Shown piece after piece: positions 26,401 to 40,155 of a stretch of DNA of 64,000 bases. The position numbers and the translations under genes were made by a program. The notes under the pieces are model-generated. The model was not told where the DNA came from and searched no databases. It saw only the letters and a list, made by a program, of their open reading frames with translations. The number at the start of each line of letters is the position of its first letter. Position 1 is the stretch's first letter. The DNA comes from Centropus unirufus (Eukaryota > Chordata > Aves > Cuculiformes > Centropidae): positions 2,848 through 66,847 of the forward strand of contig VYZI01000822.1 of the NCBI GenBank assembly GCA_013397695.1, in the 5' to 3' direction.

Positions 26401-29400
26401 TTTGTAAAATTGGGTGTAGCTTTACATATATAAATCTCACTGTATTAAGAATGACTTTTATGAGCTAGGGGATAGTCACCTTGCTTATTACCTTCAAACA
26501 CAGCCTGCCATACATGGTCAAATAACCTGCTTCTAGGTCCATATCTCTCAGCTATCCAAGCCGCAAGTATGATACAGTGACTTGTTTCTAAACTCTTTTA
26601 GATTGAAATTTTCCTCTGAGATGAAAGCAAGGAGTGGATGAAGGAGCGGCTAACTCCAAGGACAACTCCTTCCAAAAAGACACAGCATGTGAGGACCCCA
26701 AAGATGGCGTGGGCCAGACAGCATGCAGGGACTCTGATAAAGGTGGTCTAACTCCTTATGTGTTGTTGCCAGTTCCACACCATCTTTCCCGGGGACAGAA
26801 ACACCAGGAGTAAAGTGACTTCAGCAGTCACATGCTCATATACTTAGTTGCATTTTTTTAGTGTTACTTGCAGAAGGTTTCTATATGATGCAACTAGTGT
26901 CCATGGCATCCTCTGTTGTGTCATCGTCTACATCTACCCTGAGAAATAATATTTCAGTCTTAACAGAGTGGTCCTGATGTACATTGCCTGGTATCCAATT
27001 CTTGCATTGAAAGATAGCTGCATATGAGCAACACAGAAGTAACTCCGTTGGCCTTCCTTTCATGGAGGTAGCAGCTCTCATGGCAGATATATTTCATTTT
27101 TGCATCTATCAGTTACTGAGCTATCATTTAGATCTGTAAGCTTTTATATCTGATTGGCAGTGATGTGCCTGCGGCTAGAGATTTTTCCACACCGTTTCAG
27201 ATGCAATGCCTGATTAGTTGGAATAACTGCTGGGTTTGAGCCCCTAAGCCTTTGTAGTTGGAACCACTGTATTTCTACAGAGCATGTGGGAACATCTGAA
27301 TTAAAATGTTTTCCTTTCCATGACTTTTATCCCTTTTCCATGTAATATATATATATAGGCTTAAAAATACATTAATTATAACCACAGACTGTGAATACAG
27401 ATGATACCATACCATAGAGGACAGTATGAAGAGAATGAGTGAAATGTGAACTTCAGAATTTTGGTATGGAAGGAAGCTGGTAATGGAGAAGAGGAAGTAT
27501 CAATCACCATTTCTTAGACTTTCACGAGAGGCAGTGCTTCCCTTTTATTCATCTGATTTTATGAGACTACTCCTGCCCCCTTCCAGGATCTTGAGCACAT
27601 CCTATGCTCCTGGAGATCCACACAGAAAGATCACAACAGCCATGTTGCAACCAGGCCTAACTCTGACCCCATAGTGGGCCCAAGGTGATCCTGGTTGGGG
27701 TGTTGGGATGAGCCCTGTCAGACCCTCCACAGGGAATCCCTACCACTCTTGAATCCGAGCCCCCTCATACCTCAAGGCTGCATCTGGTGACAAAACACTT
27801 TGTGTACCCAGAGGTACACGGTCAGAATGAGAATTGAAGACAGGCAGGTCTGCAGGGGGATCAATCTGAGTAATCACTTCTCCTTTACAGCATATGCACT
27901 GGCTTTCTCTCCATGCAACAGCAAGTGACTGAAGTGGGGCAGAAACATGCCCAGGGCTTTTGTCTGAGAAAGCCTTAAGAACTTTACTGTCATAGCTTAT
28001 GGAATTTGTAGACACATTGTCAGGAGGAAGAGAAAGGGGTAACGTGGGTTTCTACAGTTGAGTTTCAGGTATACCCTACATATAACTAAAAGTTCAGGAC
28101 CACAGGTCATATGGGGTCCTACACTGTCCAAGTTCTGTCATACTCTACTTCCTTGGCTGTCAAAGGTTCATTTTATAGCCTAGAGCAACCTTTGCTATTC
28201 TGAATGACTTCCACAGAAGAGGAATGCAATGCAACAACAGCCATTCTTGTATTTCGTTTCTCAGCCCTGCACCCTGCTGTTAAAGTCCTGCTTGAGGCTT
28301 GGTGCTACACCCTGTGTGAGCCGCATATGCTGTTGTTGCGACTTTTCATGTACCATCAGGATATTTTCTCCTTTCCAAGGCATGACGACCACCATGGAGA
28401 TTCAACCTGGGTTATTTTGTTTTCTCTAGTCCTGCTCCATTTCATACACTGACCTGTTGTTAGAGGTAGCTGGATTTCTTCAATTCTAAAGAGCACTCCA
28501 CCTACAACCTCATCAGTGCATGTCATATCTACTCACCTATGGTATAAGGGTTTTCTTAATTGGAATTTGGCAATTGTGAATATGAAATCATCATGCCACC
28601 CTGTGATCTGTGCTGTAACTAACTACTTCCTAGCAATAGGAAGCATCGTACTGTGACTTAACATGCAGTAATTGACTAAGAAAATTCTAGCTGGCCTCAT
28701 TATTTTGTGGGTAAGTGAGAGAATGATCTGTATACATGGTAAAATGTACTGCACTACCACCCAGGAGGAGTATTCAGGAAAATGTGATTCTGAGGCCTGC
28801 AATAAGACAGGGGAATTAATTTGTCATTATGCCACCTACATGTAGTAACAAGGTGAGATGTGGTTTGATGCATAAAGATAACACTGAGTCATTTTGTATG
28901 TATAATTATGAGTCATGATGTCACAAATAACAGCTTGACACGAAAGTTCATATATTTTACATACCAACTGGAAATTAAGGAAAACTGTGGTTTTGATTAG
29001 TTCATGTGTTTTTATTCTTCCCATCCTTTTGGCAAATCCCTCTTTTGCCCCAAAGCTAGCTAACCACAGAGTTATACTATCTTCTACTGGAGTATGCAGC
29101 CACAATGCCTCAGCTTATGTTTCACAAGGTAATCAGCCAGGGGGTTCAGATAAGTAGCACTACCAGTCAGGGGACTGATTTGAAAAATCAACTCCTAAAA
29201 GACTGAGTAGAAAGAATAATCCTTTTAAGCTGGAAGATGGGATTTGCATTAAGTGAACGGTGTTAACTTCCTCAGATGCTACAGGCTCTACATATCAACT
29301 GCCTCAGCCCACTTACCGCTTACTACTTCACCCACAACAACCAAGCTTATGCTTCAGCTTTGCATCTTACTGCCACAAAGCATGTGTGTAAAAATGATAA

Positions 29401-29660
29401 CTTACAGATATTAGTCCCCATTAGAGCAAGCAATCTGCATGGCCTGCTTGCTCTGCTGTTTTTAAAAAGAAAAACATGCTTTCAAGCAAAGCCCGATACC
29501 ATTCGTCTGCTCCTAGGAGAAGACTATTGCACTAATACCAAGAAAATAGTACTTTGAATAAGTATGCAAGAACAGATGAACTGGGCTTAATCAAACTTTC
29601 AACTAACTCAGCATCCAACTGTGTCCAAAATTGGAGATAGGGGAGATTGTGATGTGTGCA
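23411..29660. other. Unique AT-rich stretch, no gene seen
   Basis: About 6.2 kb without recognisable repeats apart from a short TA run at about 27346-27357. Slightly GC-richer patches occur at about 26640-26800 and 27660-27800. The short frames in both (for example 27740-28015 minus) show no family motif. Confidence 0.5.
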
Positions 29661-29784
29661 GTATTCAAACCTGACTGAACATGGCTCTGAGAAGCCTGAT
29701 ATAACTTGGAAGCTACCCTTGCTTTGAGTAGGAAGATGACCTAGATAATCTCCAGAAGGCCCTTTTAACCTCAATTATTTTGTT
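29661..29784 (+). mobile_element. CR1 LINE 3' end, old fragment
   Basis: The end of the segment matches a CR1 3' end in the plus orientation: GTATTCAAACCTGACTGAAC, CTTGCTTTGAGTAGGAAGAT, GACCTAGATAATCTCCAGAA and GGCCCTTTTAACCTCAATTA, finishing at TTTTGTT. The AATCTCCAGA wording instead of GATCTTTAAGG marks another subfamily than the 20178 copy. The terminal 8-bp repeats are gone. Homology may begin some bases earlier than stated. Confidence 0.82.
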
Positions 29785-32700
29785 ACCCCAATCAAGAAGT
29801 CTTTCCATACTACTAAACTGAATCTGACCACAGCTTCTAACAATTTACCTCTCCTGCTATAGCTGTGGAAAGTGTCACCTCCTGTACTTCATTGGATGAG
29901 CTAATGTCCATAGTATTTTACACTGTTGTGCAGTCCGATAGTACAGCCTCATTTTCGTTTCATATCCCAAATGCTGAAACTTGTCCCAAAATAATTATTA
30001 TATCAAACAATATATCTTATTGGCCAGCATTATAGAGGAGATGTTTACTCGAAGAAAAAAATACATTTCCTATATGAGATCTTGTTTTAAATAGTGAAAT
30101 AGCTTCTTGGGATGTTTTTAATCGTGCTTCTGCAGTGAAAGATTAATTTGGCCCAAGACCAAAAACTTTGTCTCTTGTTGTTCATTCTTTAATATAAAAC
30201 TCTAAGTTTTACCTGTGTGAATCAAATCTCTGCTCTTGACAGCTTTGCCATATCTACCTTCTTCTAGCATGACTTTCACACTCTTAAGTGGAATGAAGCT
30301 CAGAATTATAAGGTCTTTAATATTTTATAATATTTACTTACTGTCTTTATAATAGAAGTACAGAATCGCCTGCAACTGGGGACTGAAATTCATCATTTGA
30401 AAAGGCACAGGCTTTGCATTTCCCATTCAACAGCCATCTTCTGACGCATCTTGAAAGGAGTAAAGTGAATGTCCTCAACAAAAATAAAACGAAATTTCTT
30501 CCCCTCAGCAATGACAAGAGAGTAATAAAATGGTGGTGTATATGGAGAGAAAGGACATGCCATTTCTGGGAGATTTTCCCCAGGCAAAACAGCCTGCTAA
30601 AACGCTGATGAGCAAAAGCCTGTGCCTGAGATCACTGAAAGGCAGAGCTCACTCTACATGGACCTCCTTGGGCTTTCATCAGATATATTAGTGGCTTTGC
30701 AGAAAGAGCAGTTCAGATGTATGCAACTGATCAGGCTGAGATTTTTAGGGGAGAAGAGTAAGCATGTAGACCTGTTGAAGACCAGACCTAAGGGTTATGT
30801 TTTCCACAAGGAACAGAGTTTTCCACCTGGCTGTGCAGGGAAAGTGTTCCACTTCCTTTCCTTGCCTACACAGTATTAATGCTGCAACTCCCACTAACCA
30901 CGAACCCTAGCAGGGAGCTGGTCACTGACTTCATGCTTCTGTAATGTTGGAAAAATCACTTGAAGGACCAGCAGGAAGAAAGGCAACAAATATCCTTTCC
31001 TTCTGCTGCTCAAAGCTTGAAACCATCTCTCCTTCAAGACTTTCACCTCCCTCCCTAAACAGAATAAATATTCATGTCTACTCTGAATCACGTCAAGGCT
31101 CTACCTTTGAACTTTTTACACAAACTCAGATAAATAAACTCACAAGGTAAGTCTAGATGAACATTTTATAGACCACATAAAGTTCTGTGAAAAACAGTTC
31201 AGAGGTCAAACCAAAATATTTGGTTGGGAAAGAAGGGGGAGAGGAAGGAGAAGTGGGCTTGATCCAAACAAGTATTTATTATTCGTTGTTTGTCTGACTG
31301 AAATAAAAACCAAACAATTAAGCACAGTCAGTAATTTTCCTTTTTGAAAAACTGTTTCTTAACAGAAAGAAAATGTGTTAGTAGTTGCTTTAAAGAAATG
31401 AAAATGTAAAAAAAAAGCTGAAATTTCCGAATGAAAAGAAATAATGGGTTTATTCATTTTTTTGTTTGGTTTAATGCATTTATTATAACATAATATGTTC
31501 CCAGTTGCTGAATTGGGGAAAGGAGACCTTAACTTGTGTCTTGGAAGATTTGAAGAGGGTCACCATGTACTAGAACAAAACAGGATTTTGACATGGTCTC
31601 CTTCAAATTCCCCATCTGGAATGGGACCTCACTGTCTTTCAATAATTACTTGCATAATTTAATATAATTTAATATAAATGTAGAAGAGAAAAAACCCCCA
31701 AACATATTTGGAAAATTAAGAATTCCAAGGTAACAGGCTTGAAGTCAGATCCCCTTTTTGCAATAAGAATATGACCCAAAGTCTCCCATTTTTCCTCAAG
31801 AGACCTTCTATCACTTGTTCACCAATCTTTTTTACTAGAATTGCTTGGGGTTTTATTTGAGTCCTTCCTTTTTTTCCCCAGGAAATATCTAAATTTGCAA
31901 ATATTTGGGAGAACTTAAGCACATTCTTCAATAAATTAAGTATTTGTCAAAAAAATTTTGCCTAGCCATAGGTAGAAGTAACATGACTTGATCAATTTTG
32001 TGTTGATAAAGGCTGTATTTGAACTGGTTATAAGCTATAGGCAGCACTTGACTGTGAACTTTTACTCTATTTTGTCTTGTATAAATTGAACACTGAAATA
32101 CTAATGACTTCTGGGAAACCTTTGTGCAGCAACTGACAATGCTGTCGAAAGAAACACTGTGTAACAAATTTTGACCTCAGGACTGTCTTTGAATTGTGTT
32201 TTCATTAACTTTAGAGATACCAGGAGATTCTGGTTCTGCTGAGAGAAAGAACTCTGTGTTACAGTTGCATCAAATCATGTTCAAAATTTATACAAAAGCA
32301 GATGGTCTTTACTTTGTCTTGTTCACTTCTGGTTTTGTGAGATTTTTTTTTGTAGTCCTTATTTCCTCCCTTGAACTTTCAAGGCAGCTTTTCTATTCCT
32401 TTGTTAAGACAAGGCTAGGAAGCTGTTGTTTCATCTAAAATATCATTATATGTGAAATTTCAGGAAGCAGTAGAATGTTTGTGACTATTTTGTGAATACG
32501 GAATCAAGTATTTCAGCATGAAATTGTTGCACCAAATTGGGCCTTGGCCATTTGCTGTTCACAGCATTATACCTCAATTGTAGGTGTCCCCCAATGGGAG
32601 AAAAACATGCTTGTGTGCCATTGATAGGTGATTCTGCAAGTTGCAACTCATTCAAAACCAAGGAAAAGGAATGAGGAAACTTTCTGTTTATTTCCAATCT

Positions 32701-35700
32701 GTAAACAGTGGATAGGCAAGCCAAAGCTCTGCTGCAGCTCTTTTAAAGTCAGCGGCAGAACTCTCTATAATTTGCAGACCCAGGATTTCCTTTGTATTTT
32801 CAACATCTTCTATGGGATAGTTAAATTTAATCACCTGTACATTATGTTTGTACTTGCATGCCATGTTACCTTCCCCCCGCCCCCTAAGGACAGTAGCATT
32901 TTTACATTAGAGAGCACAGCCTCATCAAAAGCAAGAGGTGTTACCAGACTTGGAATTTTTTCCCTGCAGATAGTATTCTTGGTTTAAGAGAGCATCCACA
33001 TCCTGATCTGAGATAAAAATATTATATCTTTTTAATTTAAGATTCAATTTGGTCTTTCATAAGTACATTTACAAACTTAGTTTAAATATTTAATCTTAAT
33101 TTCAAATTTTAGTCTCACTTTAAATATTAATTATAAAACAGTGCTTTGCTGTTATCAACAGTAAGTTTGCTGATGCTTTCAAATTGATTCTTTTACTTAA
33201 TGCCCTTGGACATATTAAGTTGTTGCTAACCTCAGCTTGGTAAGACAGAAATCCTTTCTTCAAGCCAGTGTTAGTTTGCACAAACAAGTTTTGAATGAAA
33301 TCCAAAAAGACTCAAATGTCACAGAATAGGAAGGAAAGCAAGACTATGTGTCTTTTTTTAATTACTAATTTTTAATGCCTCAAAATAGCATGGTGATCAT
33401 GTAATAAACTGTGCCCCTGAACGCACTCAGAGCCCTCCCCACCACAGGCTCTTCCCACCCTACCCATGGTCCAGGACCCCTTCTCTTAGACCCCTGAGGC
33501 CATCAGTCCATGCCCTAGTGATGAGAGAATGAAAACAAATAGCTGACTGCTATCACTCAAAGGAAAGGACGGATCAAGAGAAAAATCATGAAGGCTACAC
33601 AGGTTTATAAAGGAAAAGGATATAAGCCCGAGGATATTGTTAAATTCATGTTACATCATGCAGTTTACATAATTTTGACTTTGATAAGCAAATAATCAAT
33701 ACGAAAATGTAGATGTGTATGGACAATATTCTCCAAAGTTATATCATCAGTTAACTGTGTTGCCAGCAAAATAAGATTTCCAGACCCTTCTTAAGATATT
33801 AAATTTTCAGCAATTCTAATCAGAAAAACTTATTTTAATCTGCTTGGAGAACTTCAATACCCAGTCTAATTGGAATGACTATCCCCATTTTATTTCAGTC
33901 ATTCCAAACTCATTATTTTCCCCCACAGGTTTTAACCCGATTTATGGTCTGATTTGTCATCTGAAACATGCAGAGAATAATTACCTTAAGTTAAAAAAAA
34001 GATTTTACTGGTTTTAGTTGGGGAGGAGGAGGTAAAAGTTGTCTCATGATGATTAAAACCTTCATGACTAATGTGGAAGAAATGGCATGAATTTCAGTCC
34101 ATGCCCATGACAGACATGTTCCATGACAGACATCATGCATGGAGCTGTGGGAACATACCAATTCAGAATTTATAGAACATACTCCAGGCTATGTTTTCTG
34201 AAAGGGTCAAAAAATTCTATTTGATTCAAGATGCTCAGAACCCCCTGCACAATTACATGGAGCTCCGAGTTCATTTGTCCACCAAATCAGAATATAAATG
34301 TGACACAATGGAGAACAATGCTTCTAAACCTTTGGCAGAAGAGTGTTTAGCTCACTTATAAGGCAAACTGTGGCATCACTGAGCTATTTGCTGCCATATG
34401 TCAAAGAATCACCACATGGAAAACATGACATCAAATGTCATAGAGCAACTTTTCACATTGCCTAGGCAGAATGCACAGGCAAGAGAATATGAAACATAAA
34501 AGGGCATGTGCCTGAATGACAGCAACACTTTGATATCTTGTGTTGTATAACAAATATTTACGAGTGTGGAATGTATTTTAAACAGGCAGCTACATTTAAA
34601 ATTCTCTATATCTTTCCACTTTAAACTTCCCCAAACTTTTGGCTGTTGAGGCACATTTCTCCCAGTATGAAAAAATGTTATAATGTGGAGATGAGTATTT
34701 CAACATGTGGATTTTTAAGAGTACTCACAGGGGAGAATCCATGTTCCCCTTTACCTAACAAACAAATAAACAAACATTAACAAGTAAATATTGACCCTAT
34801 TTGTACATATCTTTAGCAAACTGGAGTAAAAAGTTGAGATTTATCAGGAGGATTACAAATGGGGAATGGTAGATGCTTCACAGATTCTTATGGAATAATA
34901 GTTTCACTTTGGCTGAGTGATAAATGTTTTAAAACCATACTCTATGAATATTTTGAATGACACTTTTACAATAATCTGAGGATGTAAATAGAGGATTTTG
35001 CATTGCATAAAGAAATTGAGACTATGATTTTGACTCAAGCTCAAAAATAATATCAGACACTTTTTATGTACTGCAGTCTTTCAGAACAGATAATTACATT
35101 ATTTCATGTACTGGTGATTTTAGGGGATCTTACCATTGTGTATGCCAATTGGACTTCATTGCTTATGGCTTTTTAACACAGTGCAAATTTATGGTAAACC
35201 GTCTTTGAGTGATGCAAAGAACAATTGTACGTGACCCATAGAAGCTCTGTATGGAAGAGTAATGTAAACTCATTCTATTGACTTCCCTGTCAAACAAAAA
35301 TTGTTCCCTAACATATATTTTGAAATTACTTCACAATTTTTTCTTTTATAACACTAAAGTAGTATTTTAAAAAAAATAGCCCCAAGACTCAACCCTGATT
35401 CAGTCCACTGAGAGTCTCTTCAGTTTGATTCTGTGCTTTTTCAGGTGCTTTGCCTGGGGTTCATGAGGCAGCAGCCATCCTTAAATCAAAACCACACTTT
35501 TTCACTTCTGGGAGAGACATCATCTAACGCTTTTTACACTTGTTGTAAAATCTCATCTTTAATGGCAACAATTAAAAAGCACCCATTGATTTGGAATATA
35601 GGATTCACCTCGTTGATATGACTATCAGCCAAATCAAAAAAATGTTGTATTGTAACAACTGAGCTTCTTGATCCAATGTGTATGTATCTCCCTTGGTTTC

Positions 35701-37413
35701 ATCCAGAAAAAGGCACTGATCATAGCAGTTTCACTGTTGCAATACTTACTGTATTTCAGCACCTCTTCTTTTTTTCACAAGATAACAATTATTTCAAGGG
35801 ATTCATTTTTAAAACTAAAGACTACACAGTTCATAGGATTCTTTTAGATTTTAAAATAATTCTCTTAGATATTGCTAAGTGTTTTCTTCATTTTTTTGCC
35901 ATGGTATTAGGCTACCTTGGTTCCCCTGACACAAGTTATTTTCTTTGTCTGTGTATTTTCTAGTCACAGGCCTGCCTAGGCTCCAGGATTGCAAATGCAG
36001 GAAATTAGTTCCAGTGTCTTCAGTGGAACATCTTGTACTGTGCATGTACACACATGGATATCTATTCAAAGAAATGAGGTGTTTACCTCTGACATTTTCA
36101 AGACAAACTCATATTATTAAACTTATTCACTTCTCAGGCCTCAAAAATTAATACTCAATTTTTTTCTGCAATATCCCTTACTAAACTTTCTGATTTCTAA
36201 CGAATCTTTTATAGCCTGAAAATGATTTCTTTAAGGCCATTTAAGTTCCCTCTGTTTTTGTTAGCTAAAAATATCATGAAGGTCATGCAGTATGTTACTC
36301 GTATATTTGTGCCTGAGCTACATGTTATATGGAAAAAAGGCATGAGAAGGACAAAGTAATATTGAATTCATAAAGCCCATAAGGAGAGGCAAAAAGAAAG
36401 TGATACAGGCTGTTGCTTCTTGAATTCTGAATTTGTCCATCTGTGTAGCCTGAAGCACTGGAGTGAGGTAAAGGAATATTTGGAAAGTTACTTACCTAAC
36501 TTATTTAAAGCTAAAAATAATTGGTAATGCTAGAAATTAACTGCTCCTTTACACTGACACATCACACAAATGACTTCTGTGTGGAAATAAATGTGCAGCT
36601 TTGAGGGGAAAAATTGAAATTGCTGCAGATATCTGATTCAGTAGAGTCAGAGTTCAGATATGCATAGTGTTAATAAAGGACTGATTTTTTTAAATGCATT
36701 GAATACATTTCAGAGATTTATTTTCAAATTGAGTTGTCAGTGCACTGTTGATTCATAAAACCAACTCTGCAGTAATATCAGCTCATCACAAAATAAGTTG
36801 ACAGACTTTACCATATTTTTGCAGTGAATCATTTAAACCATGAATCATTCATACCTTCAGACAGATCCTGAGAATAGTGAAAAGCCTGCTGTCATGCTAG
36901 ACAAACCTGACACATGCTTGCCACAAGTGATACGTTCTTCTTTGCAGAACTAATCAAGTTTTTATCCTATTAGGAAGGAAAAAAGATCAAGGAAGGAAAA
37001 CAGAAAAAGGACGCTGTTCTCCATCCACTCCTTTTCCCCTTTCCACTTCTCCATTTTTAATAATGCTATCTTGCCCATTCAAAATGGAAAATGGAGGAAA
37101 AAAATATTTTGATTCTCTGTTACATTTGTTCCTGTTTTTGTACCATTGACAGGCAGATATAACCCATGTTGTTCCTAAAGGAGCAAGTTGTGATATTGTG
37201 GACATATCAGAGTCAGAGTCATCATTCTAAATCACCTCCAGCACATCATTCTGTTGGCATATGTGTTTGTAGATAATTAACTACAAGTGCCAACATAATC
37301 CAGTGGAATGAGGCATTAGTACAAAAGGTAGCAGCAAATGACAGGATAGCATTACAATTTCTGCAAAATGTGCAGAAAGCCTGTCATGAGGCAGTCTGCA
37401 GATTGCCTTATTC
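29785..37413. other. Unique AT-rich stretch, no gene seen
   Basis: About 7.6 kb of unique sequence. Points of note are a purine-rich run at about 31225-31257, an AT-rich direct repeat ATTTAATATA near 31656-31678, a C-rich patch at about 33411-33500, and a partly repeated CATGACAGACAT at about 34107-34133. Frames up to 119 codons (32628-32987 plus) have no recognisable domains. Confidence 0.5.
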
Positions 37414-37548
37414 CCTGCCTTGAATTAGAGTAGAGAAACACACTGCAAAGGAAAGTTCAAGTACCTGCCTGGACTGACCTGGCTGAAGGTTGAGCCTGGT
37501 TGGTATACATTGCATTAAAATAAAACAATAAAAAACAAACAACAAATT
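37414..37548. repeat. Left copy of a 135-bp exact duplication at the gap edge
   Basis: This sequence directly abuts the N gap and reappears base for base, as far as I can compare, at 41902-42036. Its final 35 bp (37514-37548, an A/C-rich block starting ATTAAAATAAAACAATAAAA) also occurs at 41806-41840. The contig stops exactly at the end of that block, as assemblers do at a branching repeat. Confidence 0.95.
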
Positions 37549-38003
37549 NNNNNNNNNNNNNNNNNNNNNNNNNNNNNNNNNNNNNNNNNNNNNNNNNNNN
37601 NNNNNNNNNNNNNNNNNNNNNNNNNNNNNNNNNNNNNNNNNNNNNNNNNNNNNNNNNNNNNNNNNNNNNNNNNNNNNNNNNNNNNNNNNNNNNNNNNNNN
37701 NNNNNNNNNNNNNNNNNNNNNNNNNNNNNNNNNNNNNNNNNNNNNNNNNNNNNNNNNNNNNNNNNNNNNNNNNNNNNNNNNNNNNNNNNNNNNNNNNNNN
37801 NNNNNNNNNNNNNNNNNNNNNNNNNNNNNNNNNNNNNNNNNNNNNNNNNNNNNNNNNNNNNNNNNNNNNNNNNNNNNNNNNNNNNNNNNNNNNNNNNNNN
37901 NNNNNNNNNNNNNNNNNNNNNNNNNNNNNNNNNNNNNNNNNNNNNNNNNNNNNNNNNNNNNNNNNNNNNNNNNNNNNNNNNNNNNNNNNNNNNNNNNNNN
38001 NNN
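37549..38003. other. Assembly gap, 455 N
   Basis: Unresolved bases. The right side resumes at 38004 with sequence that does not overlap the left side. The length is presumably an estimate by the scaffolder. Confidence 1.
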
Positions 38004-38889
38004 TATTAGTCAGCTTGAGAGAAAAAAAAGAAAAGTTTTTTTTTTAATGTGCCCGTAAGGATTCAGTGTTTTGATGGACAAGCAAAATTTCAGATGCATC
38101 ACTGCAGACTGAGAGCCCTCTTATCTGTAGAGTATATTCACCTAATAAAAGCTTGTTCCATTATAAATAATCTGTAACTAAAACAAAGGAAGAATGAGGA
38201 CTTTTCATTACCACAAAAGAGAAATTAGGTGATTCACTCTATGTCACAAATAAAGTTAATGACAGAGAAAGGAACTAAATCTAAATCTAAATCTCCTAAA
38301 CTCATGTTAGGAATCATGGCCAAAAATCTCATTTTGGAAATAGTTTATATTTGAAAATGGTTTATATTCTAGTCGTTATCATAGTAAAGAGAAGTTAAAT
38401 ATATTTCTGTGCGTAATTTGCATTATATTTGCGAAGAACATATTCTGTTATTATTGATAACATTGTGAAAGTCCTCGTTTAAATTCCAGCCATATATCTT
38501 AACTTGGTAATGTATTCTATGGTGAAGAAATATTGATTTGGGATTAACTTATATCGTTACTCTCTTTTACTTGAGGAATACAAGCTGCTTCATTCAGATA
38601 TGTTTAGTTGTTTACTTGGCTTTTAAATGCATCCTTATTTTCCTAATCTGAATCCTGACATAATACCAAACGACCTTCTTGAAATGCTCTGGAATTGCTC
38701 CCTAGTAGCAATTAAATTTCTCTAACAGTAAAAAAATAAGCATTTTAACCCAAAGACAGGCACATCAGTGTACAAATCATGTCATTGTATATTATATTTG
38801 GACTTTTCCTAGCAGATTAAGCAGTCTAAGTAACCTCATTATCTGGCAGATTCGGGATATTGGTTGATGTTCCAGTGAACTGATCAAAG
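38004..38889. other. Start of the internal contig, no gene seen
   Basis: AT-rich unique sequence between the gap and the CR1 remnant. A short repeat of CTAAAT (three copies) lies at about 38275-38292. Confidence 0.5.
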
Positions 38890-40155
38890 ACAATTATGAA
38901 GGACAGACTGAGAAGGCAAGAGGGAGAGTTATCCTTTGCAGGAGAGAGCAAGAAAACTGCCTGGAGGTCTGCCCAGGAATGGATGATAAGCCTGCTGAGG
39001 AATTCGAAGGAAGACAACATGGGTGGCATTGTTTTGGATTTCTCCTACAGGCACCCTGACCAGGAAGAACTAGATGAAATATTCTTTAGACAACTGGAAG
39101 AAGCTTTGTATTCACAGGCCTCGGTGTTCTTGAGAGACTTTAACCCCCGCAGTACCTATCATTATGTTTTTAGATCACATTAATGACAGCATCTTAACAC
39201 AGATGATCAAGAAGGTAATGAGGGGAGGTGCTCTGCTGGATCTAATACTTACAAACAGGGAAGACTCTGTTGGGGATATGAAGGCTGGAGAGCACTGTGG
39301 CTGTAGTGACCATGCCATGATGGAGATCAGTATCTTGAGAGAAGGTAACAAGTCAAATAGCAAAATAAAAATAGAAGAAGCAGCCATAGCCCATTCAGGG
39401 ACCTGCTTGGAAGACTTCAATAGCAGACAGTCTTGGAGAAAGGGGGGGTCCAGCTGATCTAGTTTTTTATCAAAAATTAACTCATTTATCTCAAAAAGGT
39501 CCATTTTTATAAGCAGAAATCAAAGGTAGCAGGAGGCATGAATGAATGAGGAAGGAGCTCCTGATGATATCAGATATGCAAAAACGAGCATTCCAGAAGT
39601 GGCAGTAGGATTAGGTTACTGAAGAGGAAAATAAATACATTTTCTGAGTGTACAGAAGGGTTTGGGAAATTTTTAGTCTTTACTGATAAGATTTGCCTTC
39701 AGAAATTCCAGGTCCCTGAGACCAGTGGAAAAGTCTGAAGCAAGGAAGACTTACCCTTGGTAGAGGAGGGTCACATTAGGGAACACTATAGCAGATCGAA
39801 CACACACAAGATCGTGTGACCTGAAGTCCATACATAGTTGGTGGATGTCAGGGCAAGACCACTCTCAGCTATCTTTAGCAGTCAGAAGAGGTTCCCTAGG
39901 ACTGGAAGGAAGTAAATGTCACTTTCCTCTTCAAAAAAAGGGAAAGAAGGAGGACCTGGGTAATTACAGGCCAGTCAATGTCACCTGGGTCCATGGAAGG
40001 TGACAGAACAAAAAAAGTCAGAAAAACATTTCCACGTATATTAAGGACAAGCGTGGTTGGGAGTGGTCAGTATGGATTTACAAAGAGTAAATCAAGCCTG
40101 ATTAACTTGACAGCCTGTTATGATAAGATGACTGAGGAAGAGAGGAAGGGTTAGT
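38890..40155 (+). mobile_element. CR1 LINE ORF2 remnant, endonuclease to early RT, no 3' end
   Basis: Decayed ORF2 in the plus orientation. The endonuclease part is visible as FSYRHPDQEELDEIFFRQLE at about 39040 and RDFNPRS at 39138-39158 (normally GDFN, Gly lost). After a frameshift near 39160-39180 come GGALLDLILTNREDSVGD (39224-39277) and GCSDHAMMEI (39296 on). Further downstream are VPETSGKV and SKEDLPLVEE (about 39714-39765), then the early reverse-transcriptase block KKGKKEDLGNYRPVN (about 39934-39978) and a trace of YDKMTEE near 40120-40140. Catalytic RT motifs and the CR1 3' end are absent. Many stops and frameshifts make it an old pseudogene. The left limit is uncertain by about 100 bp. 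Confidence 0.9.

Noticed and set aside
39175..39504. 109-codon minus frame
   Set aside because: Antisense shadow of the CR1 ORF2 remnant in the same place.
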